Shown one piece after another: positions 1-13,282 of a DNA stretch of 64,000 nucleotides. The DNA is from Bugula neritina (Eukaryota > Bryozoa > Gymnolaemata > Cheilostomatida > Bugulidae): contig OZ037767.1 in NCBI GenBank assembly GCA_964035545.1, positions 22,199,628 through 22,263,627 of the forward strand, given 5' to 3'. Under the pieces are notes generated by a model. The model was not told the DNA's origin, did no database searches, and saw nothing but the letters and a program-made list of their open reading frames with translations. Within the stretch, counting starts at the first letter, position 1; the number at the start of each line of letters is the position of its first letter. The translations under genes and the position numbers were made by a program.

Positions 1-3000
1 CATTCAATGCAACCACCTATGCAGCAGTACGTTGTGCTTAATCCAGCCCTTGCACAGCCGGCCAATACCAACCCGACGGTCAGGTCTAAAGTGGAGTATT
101 CTGCAAAGAACCTCAGCACAGTCAAATGGTAAGTGTCTTCACTTACACCGATCATGTGTTTGTACATTACTGAAACATGTTAGTTGACTGCTGGCTATAG
201 TTATGGTACTTATCAGCAGCTGTTACGGTATCTAAAAGTGGGTCTATCATATTATTAAAAGTGAATTATGTCATTTCACAAACTTGCGAATAGTTGGTAA
301 TTTTGCTTTCAAAACATGATATTTTGAAGCTATACGTTAGTTCTCAATTAAGCAGCCTTCTTGTATGCATGTTTTATCTGTAGCGTGTTTTATCTGCACA
401 CACAGTTCTTTATCCTCAGGAAGTGTAAACCGCTCTTGAAATCTGCTGAAATCTTCCTAACTTTGATTTAGTTTGCCTGATTTAATTTAATTTATTCTTC
501 AGTATAAACGAGCCCAGTTTATATTTTTATTTAGTTAAAAGTCTGCAGTTTATATGTGTATTGTTTTCAACTAACAGAAATCTCTGTATGAGGTTTGTTG
601 AGCAGGAGTATTTTACTAATAAAGTTGTACTTCCTGTTACAAGAAACTGGTGTTGAAAAATCATCCTTTTCTTTTCAGGCTCACGGTCGCTCAGTTGATG
701 CTGGCCTGCGCTATTCTCATATTTCACTGTGTCACCACTGCTCTGAATGATCACTTCTCTGCCACCTTGGCTAGAATGTCAAGGTTTACTAAATATGACA
801 TCTTTGACTACTATACTACCTTTGTCGACTCGGATGCTACCGGCATATGGGTTGGAGTTCTGGTGAGTCATTTGTAATCTTTGCTCGGTAAGCTACTTTT
901 CAGATCGAGTGAGTAAGTAAGGTATTGGATTGTGCTGGTTTTATGTTTTATTGTTGGGGTTTTAACTCCTATGAAGAGATTTGTACTACTTTATATTCTT
1001 GACTGAAGGCTAGATGCCCACATCACTGTTCCACTGTCAGTATGACACAGCACTGTAATGGCCATTGTCATATATGCACATTATGCGTGAAGCAGTTTTA
1101 CTAATGTTTTGTATACATTAATATGCCCATTGTGGCTGTTGTTGATGCTGGTCTCTGTTTTACAGGCTATCATCGCTGCTGTGATTGGAATACAAGGGTA
1201 CAAGAAACAACGCAAGGGCCTAGTGAGCATTAAACATGTATTTCATACATACTTAAGATAATCAGCTTTATTAGCCTTACATTTATGAGCAGTAGTGGAA
1301 AAGTTTCAAATGCATAAGCTCTTTAATTTTCTTGATAATTTTCAGTTGAATTTCTCATGAAAGTAAAACTTGTGGTGCAAAACTTCAATAAACCTGCACT
1401 CCAGGAAGTTTGGTGTTCTCATATAAGAAGATCTCTCTACTAGCACCTGGAATGAGAAAATATATAATCATAAACTAGAAGTTTCTTTGTAAATTTGCAG
1501 CTCAAGCATAAACATGCAACACTCTTTGTTGCTTACTAATACTAATAGAATTAAATGAACCATGAATGAATGAGTTCCTTATATTCCTTGAAATCTGCAG
1601 TAAATCTACAGCATATGTAATTGCCTAACATCTATACCACAAAACCATGGGTTACTTGAACTCTCAAACTAATTCAATGTTCTGTTGCAGATTATTACTC
1701 ATCTGATATTCAATGTTTTGCTGCTGTTGTGTCACTGTGCTGTCATAGCCACAGTCTCTCTAACTATTCAAGAGTTGAACTACTGCAGGCATAGCGGACA
1801 GTGGTACTATTACCCCAGGTGATACACTAATCACTTTACTGCTTTGGATTTGTAACCTACTGACATGCCATTGTTAAAGCCTTGGTTATCAGCATTACTA
1901 CGCCATATTTAACATGTTGCATGGTTTATTAAACATGCCAGTTTTGATGTGACTTCATAACTTCATGACTGCAGCTGTCTTACTGTTACTGTGCAATATA
2001 GAATTACTAATATCTTGTTTTCACAAAATAAGGTATTTTTATGTTTTCATTTGGTAGTGGTTCTCCCCCCCCCCCCCTGATTTTGTTTTCAGTCAAGTAT
2101 AATATTTAAGTTTATGCTTTAGTTCGTGTCTACATCTTATTGGTTTTAAAATTGTGCCATTATAATAGTATATTGTTGACCAGCGCTAGTTCCTACATGT
2201 TTTCTCTAGTTCAAAATGTTTTTTCTTTGCATGTTTTACTCAGTAGAATGTTGCATGAATTGCACAATAGCCTATGATTAGGTAATAATTTTGTTACAAT
2301 TTATACAGGGTATAAGATATGGCATATTTAGGTAGATATTTATGCTAGTTGAACATTATTCACAACTGCAGTCATTTTTTTAATGAAAATGTTTACAGCT
2401 ACAACAGTTACAACTACTACGGTAACAGCTTCTATGGTACTACCACAACTACTACTACACCAAAACCTTTTCTGTTTTTTGGTGAACAGCTGACAGGGTT
2501 CCGTGGAAACTATTATTGTACTGGTGTAAGTTTTGTTCTACATTTACAGTAGATATTTTATTTTCCATATGATCTCAAGTCTTGAACGCATGACCAATAA
2601 TTTTTGAAGTTGTCTTTCCAAAGGCAAGCATAACTTCTTATGCAACTCATATTGAATAAATTTTGTGTCAGGTTTCTGTGAAGACAGAATCTGGTCATGA
2701 GCAAAACATTGAATCATTCTAAACATGGGTTTTAGCAATCAGCTTGCCACCAGCTTATGTACATATAACATACTGGTGGCCAATTTAAGTTGGTTGTGTA
2801 GCTGTGTGAAAATACAAACTCCAACTATGCAATAAATATTTTCCGTTGAATTTGTAGGTGATATTTAAAGCATGGTTAGCTTTCGATTGTGTGGTACTCG
2901 TCTGTGCGATAGTGTCATTCTTTGTGACATTCGCGCTGCTTGTGTACAACAGCACCGCCGCCTGCCGTCGCTGCTGTGTGGGAGGATGCTGCAGCTGCTG

Positions 3001-4156
3001 TACTAAACCAACAACTAATGTAAGGCAACTTCTAATTCTGACTGAGTTGTTTAATACATACATTTTATTTACGTTTAAATGCAAATTATAAAATTGTTTC
3101 GAGACAAATGTGATTATGCAGATTGTCATCAATTACAGATAAGTGATGAAAGTCTGAGATGGCATCTCTTCTACTCAAGTTGTAATTAGTTCTTATCAGA
3201 GCTCATGTGCTTTTTAAGTAGAATTCCGGTGTTGCATTTTAATCACATTTGATGACCTTTTGAAAAATAGTATGAGTTGAGAGTTATTGATGAAAACGCT
3301 GGTTACATTTGCCGATCTGTAGTTATTGCACAGTAGTGTCTTTTGGTTGTGAACTCAAGTAGCTGGTGTGTTGTAATAGTTTGTTACACACCAACAAGAT
3401 AGTAATTAATTAGTATTTAAATGTAAGATTTGCTGAACATTATTTTTACACTACACACTACTAGAGAAAGCTGGTGCTTAGAGATAGGTGTAGTGCATAA
3501 ATGTTTATAGTAAATATTTTCAATAAATGCATCTAATAATAATATTTATATAATTTGTGTTTTACAGGATGGAATGATGGTTGCATACTACGCCCAGCCA
3601 GCCGGTCAACCAATGATGACAAACACAGCTGTGGTTGGACAACCTTCATTCTTTGGTCAGCACGGGGCAGTGCCAATGTATGCTCACCATGGGCCACCCG
3701 TTGTGATGACAGCAAACAATCAGTATGCTGCCGCTATGCAACCTGGAGCTGGTGGCGTACCTGTAGCACCACTAGTCACGCCAACTTCTGCTGTCATGAC
3801 CCAATCAGCACCTGCTGGTGCAGCATCTAACCAAGGTAAGCCTGATTGTTGGTTCTATTCCTAAATCAACCATAGATGGAACAGCTGACTTCTTTTTGGT
3901 GTAATAATTTTGTTATTGAAATAGGAACTAAATAGAAAAAGTATGCAACTTTTTGAAATTATGCCTACACTTAATCGGAAATTATGAATGCTAATGCTAT
4001 ATTTACTTATCAGTAATGATATATGCAGCTTATATATTATATCTTCGTTGTTTGAACTTGGAGTTATCTTTCATTGTTTTTCTGCTGTGTAAAGATGAAA
4101 AATGGGAAGATTTGCCTCCAGAGTATGCCCAGGTGTTTCAAGGTCAGCAGATGTAG
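1..4156 (+). CDS. Four-TM PPxY-tailed membrane protein, paralogue A (start may lie outside window)
   Basis: Eight exons joined by phase: <1-128, 679-862, 1166-1222, 1691-1818, 2399-2525, 2858-3019, 3568-3835, 4095-4156. From the first visible Met (base 7) the product is 369 aa. The frame is open to base 1, and paralogue B begins MHS, so the true start may be just upstream. Hydrophobic segments lie at about residues 42-63, 95-115, 122-146 and 210-236. A loop with Thr-rich and NYYC sequence separates TM3 from TM4, and a Cys-rich stretch (CRRCCVGGCCSCC) follows TM4. The cytosolic tail is rich in Gln, Pro, Met and Tyr and ends with DLPPEYAQ, a PPxY motif of the kind bound by WW domains such as those of NEDD4 ligases (known of the motif; inferred here). 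The topology recalls MS4A/TMEM176-type proteins, but I do not assign a family. B and C have the same exon structure. Confidence 0.8.
2065..2077 (+). repeat. C13 homopolymer
   Basis: Thirteen C in a row in intron 4 of paralogue A. Simple-sequence slippage tract. Confidence 0.9.
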
Positions 4157-6578
4157 AAATCCACAGCTGGAATATTTGCTAAGCTATGATAAGCTAAAAC
4201 ACTTTCATACTTTCTTGATTCTGTTATTCTCCTTAAAATAGATCTGCTAAAAATATTTACTTCTTTTTGCTGGGAAAATCTTTCATATTTGACGAACCGA
4301 GCAAGATACACAATAACACTTCAATGCTTTTGTCTGTAACTCTGTTCTAAACTGCTGCTATGTTATTAATTGTTATCAGTTTTGTGATATACTAAGGATT
4401 TTATACTATAATATCATTTATACATGTATTTTTATATATTTTATTACACAAACGTTACTTCTGGTTTATTCAATTTTTTATCATTGGTACTTCTGAAAAG
4501 AGTTTCTTTTGCGTTGACCTTTTTTAAAATAATTATTTCAAAAAGATCTGATATTGAACTACTTTTAAATTTTTTTATGTTTTATCAAAATAATATAATA
4601 ATACATTTATTTTCATATTCAGCTGTACACCTCAAAGCCCTTTTGAGTCATAAAAATATTTCCCTGGTGCCAACCATTACCATGGCACTTATTTGTCAAA
4701 TTGTTGAGCATGTATAGTGCAAGTTGCTTCCTTGTATCTGTATTGGATAGATGTTAAATTTGTATTTACGAATTTAGGCCTCTACTTACATATTTAACAA
4801 AATTCTTGTTCACTTAGAGTTTCAATTGGAGTAGAAAATTTAAATGCTGATGCAAGATAAATAAGTTAGTCTGTCTGGAAAGTCAAGCCTCCAAGTTGGA
4901 GTAAATCTTACATTTGAATAATTTTAACAGTACCGCGAATGATTAACAGGTAAAGAGTTGCCCTTTCTTGTTACAAAAATGGTTTGAGCGGTAGTGCTAT
5001 TTTACGGCCAGTCGTTCATTATTCCATCGGAACTTGAGTAGCGGTTGTATACTGATTTATCTGCTTGAAGGGATAAATGAGTTGATCATATTCATAATGA
5101 TAACACTATAATTGTAAGCTACAGGCTACAAGTCTGCGGGCTTTATAATCTGCTAGCAATAACATGTTAAATTTAAACAATTTTGTATATAAATATCACT
5201 TTTATCAATCCTGGTATAGAACCAAAAGCAAACGAAATCAAAATAAAAATGATTTAAATTTTAATTCGAAAGTTATGCTTCAACTTCAAGTTAAAGTTAA
5301 TGATAATCTGATACTTAGTTAGTGTTACAGTTATACGTATAGTATAAGTATTGGTTATAGCTATACTTGAAATTATTACTATTAGTTATAGTTATTAGTT
5401 ATAGATTTAGATTATCATTATTATTATACATTGAACTGTAGTTCATGCTAACACACTCAGAGTAACTCTAAGTGTAACATTAACATTTAGTTTTACATAA
5501 TGATAATCATAATCACTGATAATGATTATCAATATGAATATCATACCGCCTAATGGTGATAAACATTATGATAATGATTAAGTTTAACACTTGCAGTTGC
5601 AGTAAACTGTAAAGTGTAAACTGAGTAAAGTAAAATTAAAAATAAAAGTAAAACTTAAACTAAATGTTGTTGTTCAGTTTGAATTAAACTTAATGTTGCT
5701 GTCAGTTTTAGTGAGTTTATTACACTTACAGTTGCTGCTAATGCTAGTGATAGTGTTACTGTTAGTAAAACTAAATTAAAATTAGTAAAACTAAATGTAA
5801 TAGTTATATTAGTACTATTAGCAGTACTAAATCTAATACCTAATCTTAGACTTGATCACTTATACATATACTTATAGTTATACTAATACTTATTCTATTG
5901 ATAGAGTAATAGTAGTACTAATATAGATATTAAATTTAATGCAGAATACTAACACTTATACTTGTACTTTCGCAAACAAGAGAGAATGGAGATACTCAGG
6001 TGGGCACCAGATAGATGAAGATTTAGATTATCTTTGTGATTGTGATTATAATCATGAATATTTTTATGGGAGCACAATACACTTACAATAGAGCGTTACT
6101 ATAGCAATGTTGAAATGCATAGCCAACAATAAATGAATATGAATATCATTATCAATGTCAAATATGCCAGTACAACATATTGGTATTATACTGATTACAT
6201 TTATGATCATATAAATCATCAACTTAAATATTAATCCTAATTTAATAATAGTGGTAATACTGCTATTGTTCAACATGCGAATAAATCACATTAACCTGCC
6301 TGCTTAATAGATTGATTTCTATGATATCACCTTTGTTTTTAAATTTATTTACCTTTTATTTCTCGCTATATGGTAATGTCGCTTATTTTTTAGTTGTGAA
6401 AGGTTTAATTTGGCCTGCAGATTGAAATACTATTCTGTTTCATTTAGTGATACTAGCTGAAGTATGCAATTTTGAGAAAATTGAATTTAAATTATTTTAC
6501 ATTGCTGTCAAATAGCACAGCAAACTGTAAATTAATATTATTTTTTGCTAATTGTAGTGTCATTAATTTTGTGAAAAG
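4157..6578. other. Intergenic spacer A-B
   Basis: No credible exon was seen. About 5300-5960 is a low-complexity tract of short AT-rich words (variants of TAGTTATA and GATAATCA). A similar tract lies in the B-C spacer. The small open frames here have no coding character. Confidence 0.6.
5300..5960. repeat. AT-rich low-complexity tract
   Basis: Words such as AGTTATA, ACTTATA, GATAATC and AGTAAAACTA recur in both orientations without a fixed period. Comparable tracts occur at about 12640-12950 and 51330-51870. They look like cryptic simple sequence rather than a transposon. Confidence 0.5.
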
Positions 6579-9500
6579 ATGCACAGCCGTTCAGATGCAT
6601 TACAGCCTACGGCGATGCCGGCTAATGTACCTCATCATCAGGGACAGCAGCAGCAAATTGTCTCTATGGGTGCTCCAGCTAACTTCAGACCAAACCCTAA
6701 AGCAGAGTATTCCGCTCAAAATGTACCTGTAGTCAAATGGTAAGTTTCCCCAAACCATTAAATATTGGTTTTTATTTCAATAACTTCATTGACCAGTCAT
6801 TGTAACATGTTAAAGTTGTACTATCAAACATTCATTTATGCTTTACCTTAGTTAAAATTGCTCCTTAGAAAATTCCAGACAGCTTTAAATGTGCCGTGTG
6901 AGTTAAATTTTTTGTATAATATAACATTGACTCAAGTCATAAGCATACTGAATGTGAATTGCTAATCTTAAAGTATATATTGGATACTTTAGGTACTTGC
7001 TCGGATGGATGACTGCCTCAAAGCCAATAACTATTTTAGTTTTTATACACTCCTTCTTTTGGTGCCTCAGCTGATATTTGCCAATTTTATTTGATTACAT
7101 GCAACATATGATATTTGTAGGCTGACCATCACACAGCTGGTACTAGCATGCATTATCTTTGTACTGCATGCTGCCACCACTGCTATGAACGATCATTTTA
7201 ACGCTGTGGTTGCTCCCATCGAGTACCAGCTGAATTATGTTTACTGGAGTTTCAGCGATGAAGCAGCCACCGGGGTTTGGGTTGGTATTGTGGTAAGTAT
7301 TGTACTCATGGCAATCTGACTCTACTACATGCTATGGTATTAGCAGTTTTCATATTCAGGATTACATGCCTATTTCGGTTGAAATTCTGACCAAAAAAGT
7401 TATTTCACTATAAGTGTGTGTGGGTGTGTGTGCTTTACAAAGATGGTTACTGGATTCGCTAGTATTAAGATGCAGTTTTTTTTAGATAGTTGTTACTTTT
7501 GTTTATTATTAAATATACATGTTGCTTTCCTCTCTAGTAGATATTAAACTTTGCTTCTTTTGATTATTTATTTCCTTGATGTGAAAGGTATGAAGGTTTT
7601 CGCCCTGGTCAAGAATAGTTTACACTCTGCACAATATTTTCGAGATATTTACTACAATAGTTGGCCATAACCTTTTTAATTAACATAATTATATAAAATG
7701 ATAACTCACTCTAAAATCTTATAGCAAAAGATATTTACTTCACGAAAATAACCAAATTATGTTTCTCTAGATGATTGTGGCTGCTGTTATCGGGATTCAA
7801 GCTTACAAGACGCAGAGAAAAGGGCTGGTGAGAATTTTTTTGTTGCCGGAAGTTGGTTAATTTCAGTCTTTACCTGGGTATTACAGAAACAAAATGTATC
7901 TTGAAAAATGCTATGCACTGTGCTACTGTTATACAAGCCATGTTATACCACGTCTGCTCCACTGCTAACTTTATCATTGCTTCAGTGCCTCAGAGTACTG
8001 CAGCTGAAGGGGCGTTTTTCTCTCTCCCAAGTAATTATGTGGAGAACTATATGCCTGCTGTAATCCCATTAATATTGTATGATTTCAAACAATGGCATTT
8101 TTTTCTCCTTTCTAAATGCCACATATTATGCAATAACTTAGAATTTTGCAATCTGTGAATTGTATAGCTGCATGAATAGAACTATTATCTACAAAGCTTT
8201 GAAGACACAATGTATCATTGTGAAGTTTAACAAATGTATGACTTCAAAATATGGCTGCAGCCTTCGGTTACACAAACACAAGAAACTGTTGAGATTAGCT
8301 CAGAAATGTGTGTACATGTTATATACATGTATATCAGATTTTACATTGCATATATATCAAATGGCTTGTATTCAATAAAATTAGCACTCTTGCTTTCTTA
8401 AATGATAGTGATGTGGTTCACATCAATACATTAGCTTTTAATCTCCCATCATGTCAATACATAACTAATGGTTGCTACAGATTCACTGTTGTACCACAAT
8501 GTACCCACGGTGTCTATTGTTTCATTGTTATTTTTACTTTTAATGCTGTTTCATGTATGTTTATCAAGTGATGCAATAACATAATGACATAATATATCTT
8601 GTTGGTAGATCATCACCCACCTGGTGTTCAACATATTCCTATTGATGTTCTGTTGCGCTCTCATTGGTACAGTTTCTGCTACAATTTCACAGTTAAACTA
8701 TTGCCGCCACTTTGGTGAAATTTATGAATTCATGTAAGTAACATATCCATATGTTTTGCTTTGAAAACTACTATTGGATTCTAACTTAAAAATATTCACA
8801 GTATTACATGCAGTAGTAAATCTCAAAATAACTTTCCAAATAAATAAATCTGTTCACGGACTGAGTATTTTGTGTGATGATTCTAGTCATTCTACTTCAC
8901 CAGGAATTAGTAATATTTGAGAGTTTATAGAGGCTAAAATGAATAAAAAAACCACACAGGTTTTTAGGCATTTATGTAATATAGAAACCTATTTCACAAG
9001 AAGCAAATGTAATGGTCACTAAGAAATTAATGGTAATGCAATGGTAATAAAGTATTGGCTTTAGTAGTTTAGCAGTCATAGTAATGTAGTGGAAATGGTA
9101 ATTTGCTAGGACAATAGAAATGTAATAGTAATAAAGTAATGGTAATGTAGTGGTATTATTAATGTAATGGTAATCTAGTGGTATTATTAATGTAATGGTA
9201 ATCTAGTGGTAATAGTAGTGTAGTAAAAATGCAATGACATTCTGACCCAAAACCTCTGAACTAAAATCACCAATAATATAATTTTTAAAGTATGTATTCA
9301 GCAATGTGTAATATAACATATTTTAGAAATAGTGGAGCCTATTACACTACCACCGGCAAACCTATTTACATTTTTGGAGAAACGCTCACTCCTCCCCGTG
9401 GAACGTTCTATTGTTCTCATGTAAGTTTCTAGAAGTGTGACTTAGCTGAGGGCTTCCCTTATCAGCTATTACCACCTCAAGAGTTGGGATATTAATAGAA

Positions 9501-11088
9501 ATTGTTGTTGTTGACAATTCTTTTCATTACAATTATTTAAATCTTGTATGCTCTACCTTTTTCTGTGTAGTTCTGTAAGTTCAAAACCTTCTCTATATTT
9601 AGATGTTCAATGTTTAAAATTATTGGTGCATCTTTTATTTATGTAAGGAGGCTTAAGTAGCAGTCATACACATCATTGATTTGTAATGTAATGCACGGAT
9701 TGCAACACTTGGCCTTATTTGACACTTTAATTTTACCCAAAACCTGCTCTTTTAGATTCAAATGTAACCATTTCTTATGTATTTTGCTAAGGACTTAATT
9801 TGATATAAATATTACTCTACTTCTTTGCTGCTGTTAGACTATTTAAGGTTTCAACAGCTTTATTGGCTTATTTTGTGTAACCAAATTAAATTTATTACTA
9901 TTCACAGGTTATTTTTTGTCTTATTTATCTGCCCACATAATTCATATGATTCTAGTTATATTGTTGGAGTTGTCCTGTCTGTGTATTGCAGTAGCGCTTC
10001 AACTTTTTATGTTGGCATTTTCAGGCTATGTTCACCGTTTGGTTGGCTTTTGACAGCATCATTCTGGCCTGTGCAGTTCTGTCCTTCATCCTGACAATCA
10101 CATTGTTTGTGTACAACTGCATGGCAGCGTGTACTTGCTGCTACAGCTGCTGTGGAAGCTGCTGTATGTGCTGTGATGATGCAACAGAGTATGTAAGTAT
10201 AGTATAACTAGTCTCTACTCAACAGATATTTTGAGCAATACTACATTCCTAATTTGTCATTCATAAAGTTTTGGGAGTAGTCTTCCATTTTGCCGTGATA
10301 AATAATATCCATATACACTGATGTCATCAGTTTCTGTAGAGTTCTTAGTGAAGAGTGTAGGATTATCATGCCTCTTACTACAGCTGAATTGTACTTTACA
10401 GGGCAGGATGCCTGCATCAAATTATGCTCAGCCTGCTGGTCAACCAACGATGCCGCACACAGCTATGAGTGGACAGCATGCTGGTCAACCAATGATGCCG
10501 CACACAGCTATGGGTGGACAGCATGCTGGTCAACATATGATGCCCAACACAGGTATGAGTGGACAACTTCCACCCTATGGTCAGCATGGCGCAGTACCGA
10601 TGTATCCTCAATACGGAGCTCAAGGGGTCATGCCGGGAAGCAATCAGTATGCTGCTGCCGTGCAACCTGGTGATGTCAGAGTTCATGAAGCTTCTCATTT
10701 GTCAAGTACACCGGCTGCAACCTCACAGGCTGGAATCCCACCTGCTGGAGGCATAGCTAACCCAGGTAACAGTAAAGCAGTATAAGTTGATTGAATAGCG
10801 GAATGCTGGGTCCATGTTTGTTGTCATTGACTTAGTGATCATTATTGTTACGATGCTGGTGTAGATGTGCCTTTCACTGGTCTGTTGAAGATGTTAGGTC
10901 AAGTTATGAGATATGCTGATGTTTTTAACCGGCGTTAGATACTGATAGCCCCAATATTTTTATTATTAGCATTTTCCTTATAAAGTATTGTTCTAATCGA
11001 AGAAAAGTTTTCTAGTTGGAAGTCCTTGTTTTCTGTAGAGGATAAGTCCAGAGATCTCCCTCCAGAGTACACGGAAACCAACTATTAG
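6579..11088 (+). CDS. Four-TM PPxY-tailed membrane protein, paralogue B
   Basis: Eight exons: 6579-6739, 7121-7292, 7771-7827, 8609-8733, 9327-9420, 10025-10192, 10402-10765, 11039-11088. The total is 1191 nt, giving 396 aa, and every junction keeps phase. The start is the Met of MHSRSDALQP. The order is a hydrophilic N-terminus (Gln-rich, ending NVPVVKW), TM1 from about residue 55, TM2 about 104-124, TM3 from about 131, a short loop containing FYCSH, TM4 in exon 6, and a Cys-rich CCYSCCGSCCMCC stretch. The tail exon carries three tandem 15-residue units built on AGQPMMPHTAMGGQH, then a PYGQHGAVPMYPQYG segment. The last exon ends DLPPEYTETNY. Exon 2 is almost identical in DNA to that of paralogue C for its first ~100 bases. 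Function is unknown; a plasma-membrane or endosomal tetraspan regulated by WW proteins is an inference. Confidence 0.85.
9020..9240 (+). repeat. Degenerate TAATGGTAAT repeat in intron 4 of paralogue B
   Basis: Repeated variants of TAATGGTAATCTAGTGG and TATTATTAATG, including one unit of about 30 bp duplicated in tandem near 9140-9210. Purely intronic. Confidence 0.6.
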
Positions 11089-13282
11089 AATTGGCAGATG
11101 TAAAGATTCCCAACACCAATTGACCTTTGACTTACTTCTGAAATCCATTCCTTTGTCACTGCTGACTTAACTCTAATCTAATACAATATTATATACATAT
11201 AGTAACACATGCTCTATTACAGTTTATCTGACAATTTCTATTTCTCTACATTTGTGTGGTTTCATCAAATATATCACTCAGCTTTTTTCTGAATTTTTTT
11301 TCTGATAATTTCTGTGATACATCGTTTAAAATAATTTAAACTCTAATTTTTTGTATTTTTTTTGTTTAAAAGTATCTTTATTTTTTAATATATTATATAA
11401 TTTCCAAACAGTTGTAAATTGCTTTGGTAACCTGTCTATTTATGTGTTCAAATATTTTGATAAATTTGGTTTCAGCAACATTTACAATAAAATTTTGTGC
11501 ATGCACTCTGTCTCAACTTCTTATGTTAAATGCAGTTATATAAAGGGGGGGGGGGGGGAGTAATTGTATTGGTGGTGTATTGTTTTGTTTATATGTATAA
11601 GAGCCCTATGACATACTCACATATCATATTATTATGCGAATGCATGAGAAAATGAGTGTGTGAAGAGTTGAAGTGTGAATCATATGGGAAGCAATGAAAT
11701 AATGAGTGGTACTAGCAAGTCTTCAACCAACAAGTTGAGACATCACTGATCACCAATAAGGTAGCTAAGTAGTATATAGAGAACTGCAAATAACCCACTA
11801 GAAATCTCTGACAGGATCTAGATTCTGGACTCTAGTGCTAGCCAAGCATTCAAGCAAAACAAAGCAAAGCCAAGAGGTTTTTTTAGGTTGCTAGGAGCAG
11901 CACCAAGTTAGTTGTCACTAAGTGCAGTAGATGGTGTCCCCGAGTTTAGAGTTGGAGATTTGGATGTAAATTACTGCACTCAGTGGCCATCAACTCGGAG
12001 CTGCTTCTAGGAGGAATTTATTTTCTAATTAAGATAACCATAGGAGAGTGTACGGAAATTCGATACTAAGCACAAGCCAACACGCAATGAATGCGGTAAC
12101 TTCATAAATTATAAGGCATGTGGTGTTTTGAAACTTGCAAATCTACGCTTGAAATTGTAGACTACCAAAGATTTTGGGAGAATCCTTTTCACTTGCGCAA
12201 CTTGTAGCGGGTTGAGCGGTAAAAATGGAGCAGCGGACTAGTTTTTTTATTGTTATTTTATTCATGCGCATATTATTTAGGAGGCTCATAGCGATAATTG
12301 ATGCTTACTAAAATGTAAATCACTTGAAGCAGCACCGATTCAGTGATCACTGAGTGCAGCGGTCTAGAGCTTCAAATGAGAATTGAAGATTTAGAGATCA
12401 GACAGCAATATTATGTATACGAACACTGTATTCAGTGTACTCTAACTTGGTGCTGCTTTGCGTGAGTCCTCACTGATGTGAAATGAACAGTGCTCATACC
12501 TATCCGATTCACATTGAGTGATCAGCAGTAGCCAGTAGCCATTCACTGTGATACTGATTATGATTATCAAATACATCACGATATTGTTTGTAATATACTT
12601 TTACAGTAATTTCAATTTATCATTTCTTTAATAGTTTCAATCTGCTACTACTTGGTAATGATAATCACTTTATGATAATGATATTCATATTCATATTGAT
12701 ATTGATAATCATATTCATAATAATTTACTTATAGTTATACTTAATCTTATACTTATAGTTATACTTATAGTAATACTTAATACTTATAGTAATAGTTACA
12801 CTTACAAATTACTTATAGTTATAGTTAAACTAATAGTAATACTAAGAGTAAGAGTTATAGTTGTAGTTATTAAGTAACTATTATAAATATAATATTTATA
12901 TATTGTAACTATTAACAATATTATAAATTTTATAATTATGAATATCATTATGGTTATCTAAATTGAAGTTGGCTAAATAAATTAATCGTCATAAATCATA
13001 ATCATGATGGTACTATCAGTATCAAAGATAGCACTTTTTTAAAAAGTAAAATAAAAGTCACAATTCCACATGAGTGGATGGGATAATATTTTTAAGACTT
13101 TTAAAACTCTCAATTGAGGAGATTTACTTGCTAAAATAGAAACCTTCCAATTTTTGTTCAATAAATTTCAATCAGGAATCTTACTGCATTTAATTTGTTG
13201 ACACTTTTTCAAGTAATGGATAAAGGCTGAAAGCCTGCTCCTTGCTGACATGTGTGTTTACATTTAAGAAGTGCTTACAAAG
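11089..13282. other. Intergenic spacer B-C
   Basis: Contains a G14 run (11545-11558) and an AT-rich low-complexity tract (about 12640-12950). At 11900-12480 there is a diffuse region where short phrases such as CACTGAGTGCAG and AATTGAAGATTTAGAG-like words recur, possibly an old repeat copy. No exon was recognised. Confidence 0.55.
11545..11558 (+). repeat. G14 homopolymer
   Basis: Fourteen G downstream of paralogue B. Confidence 0.9.
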
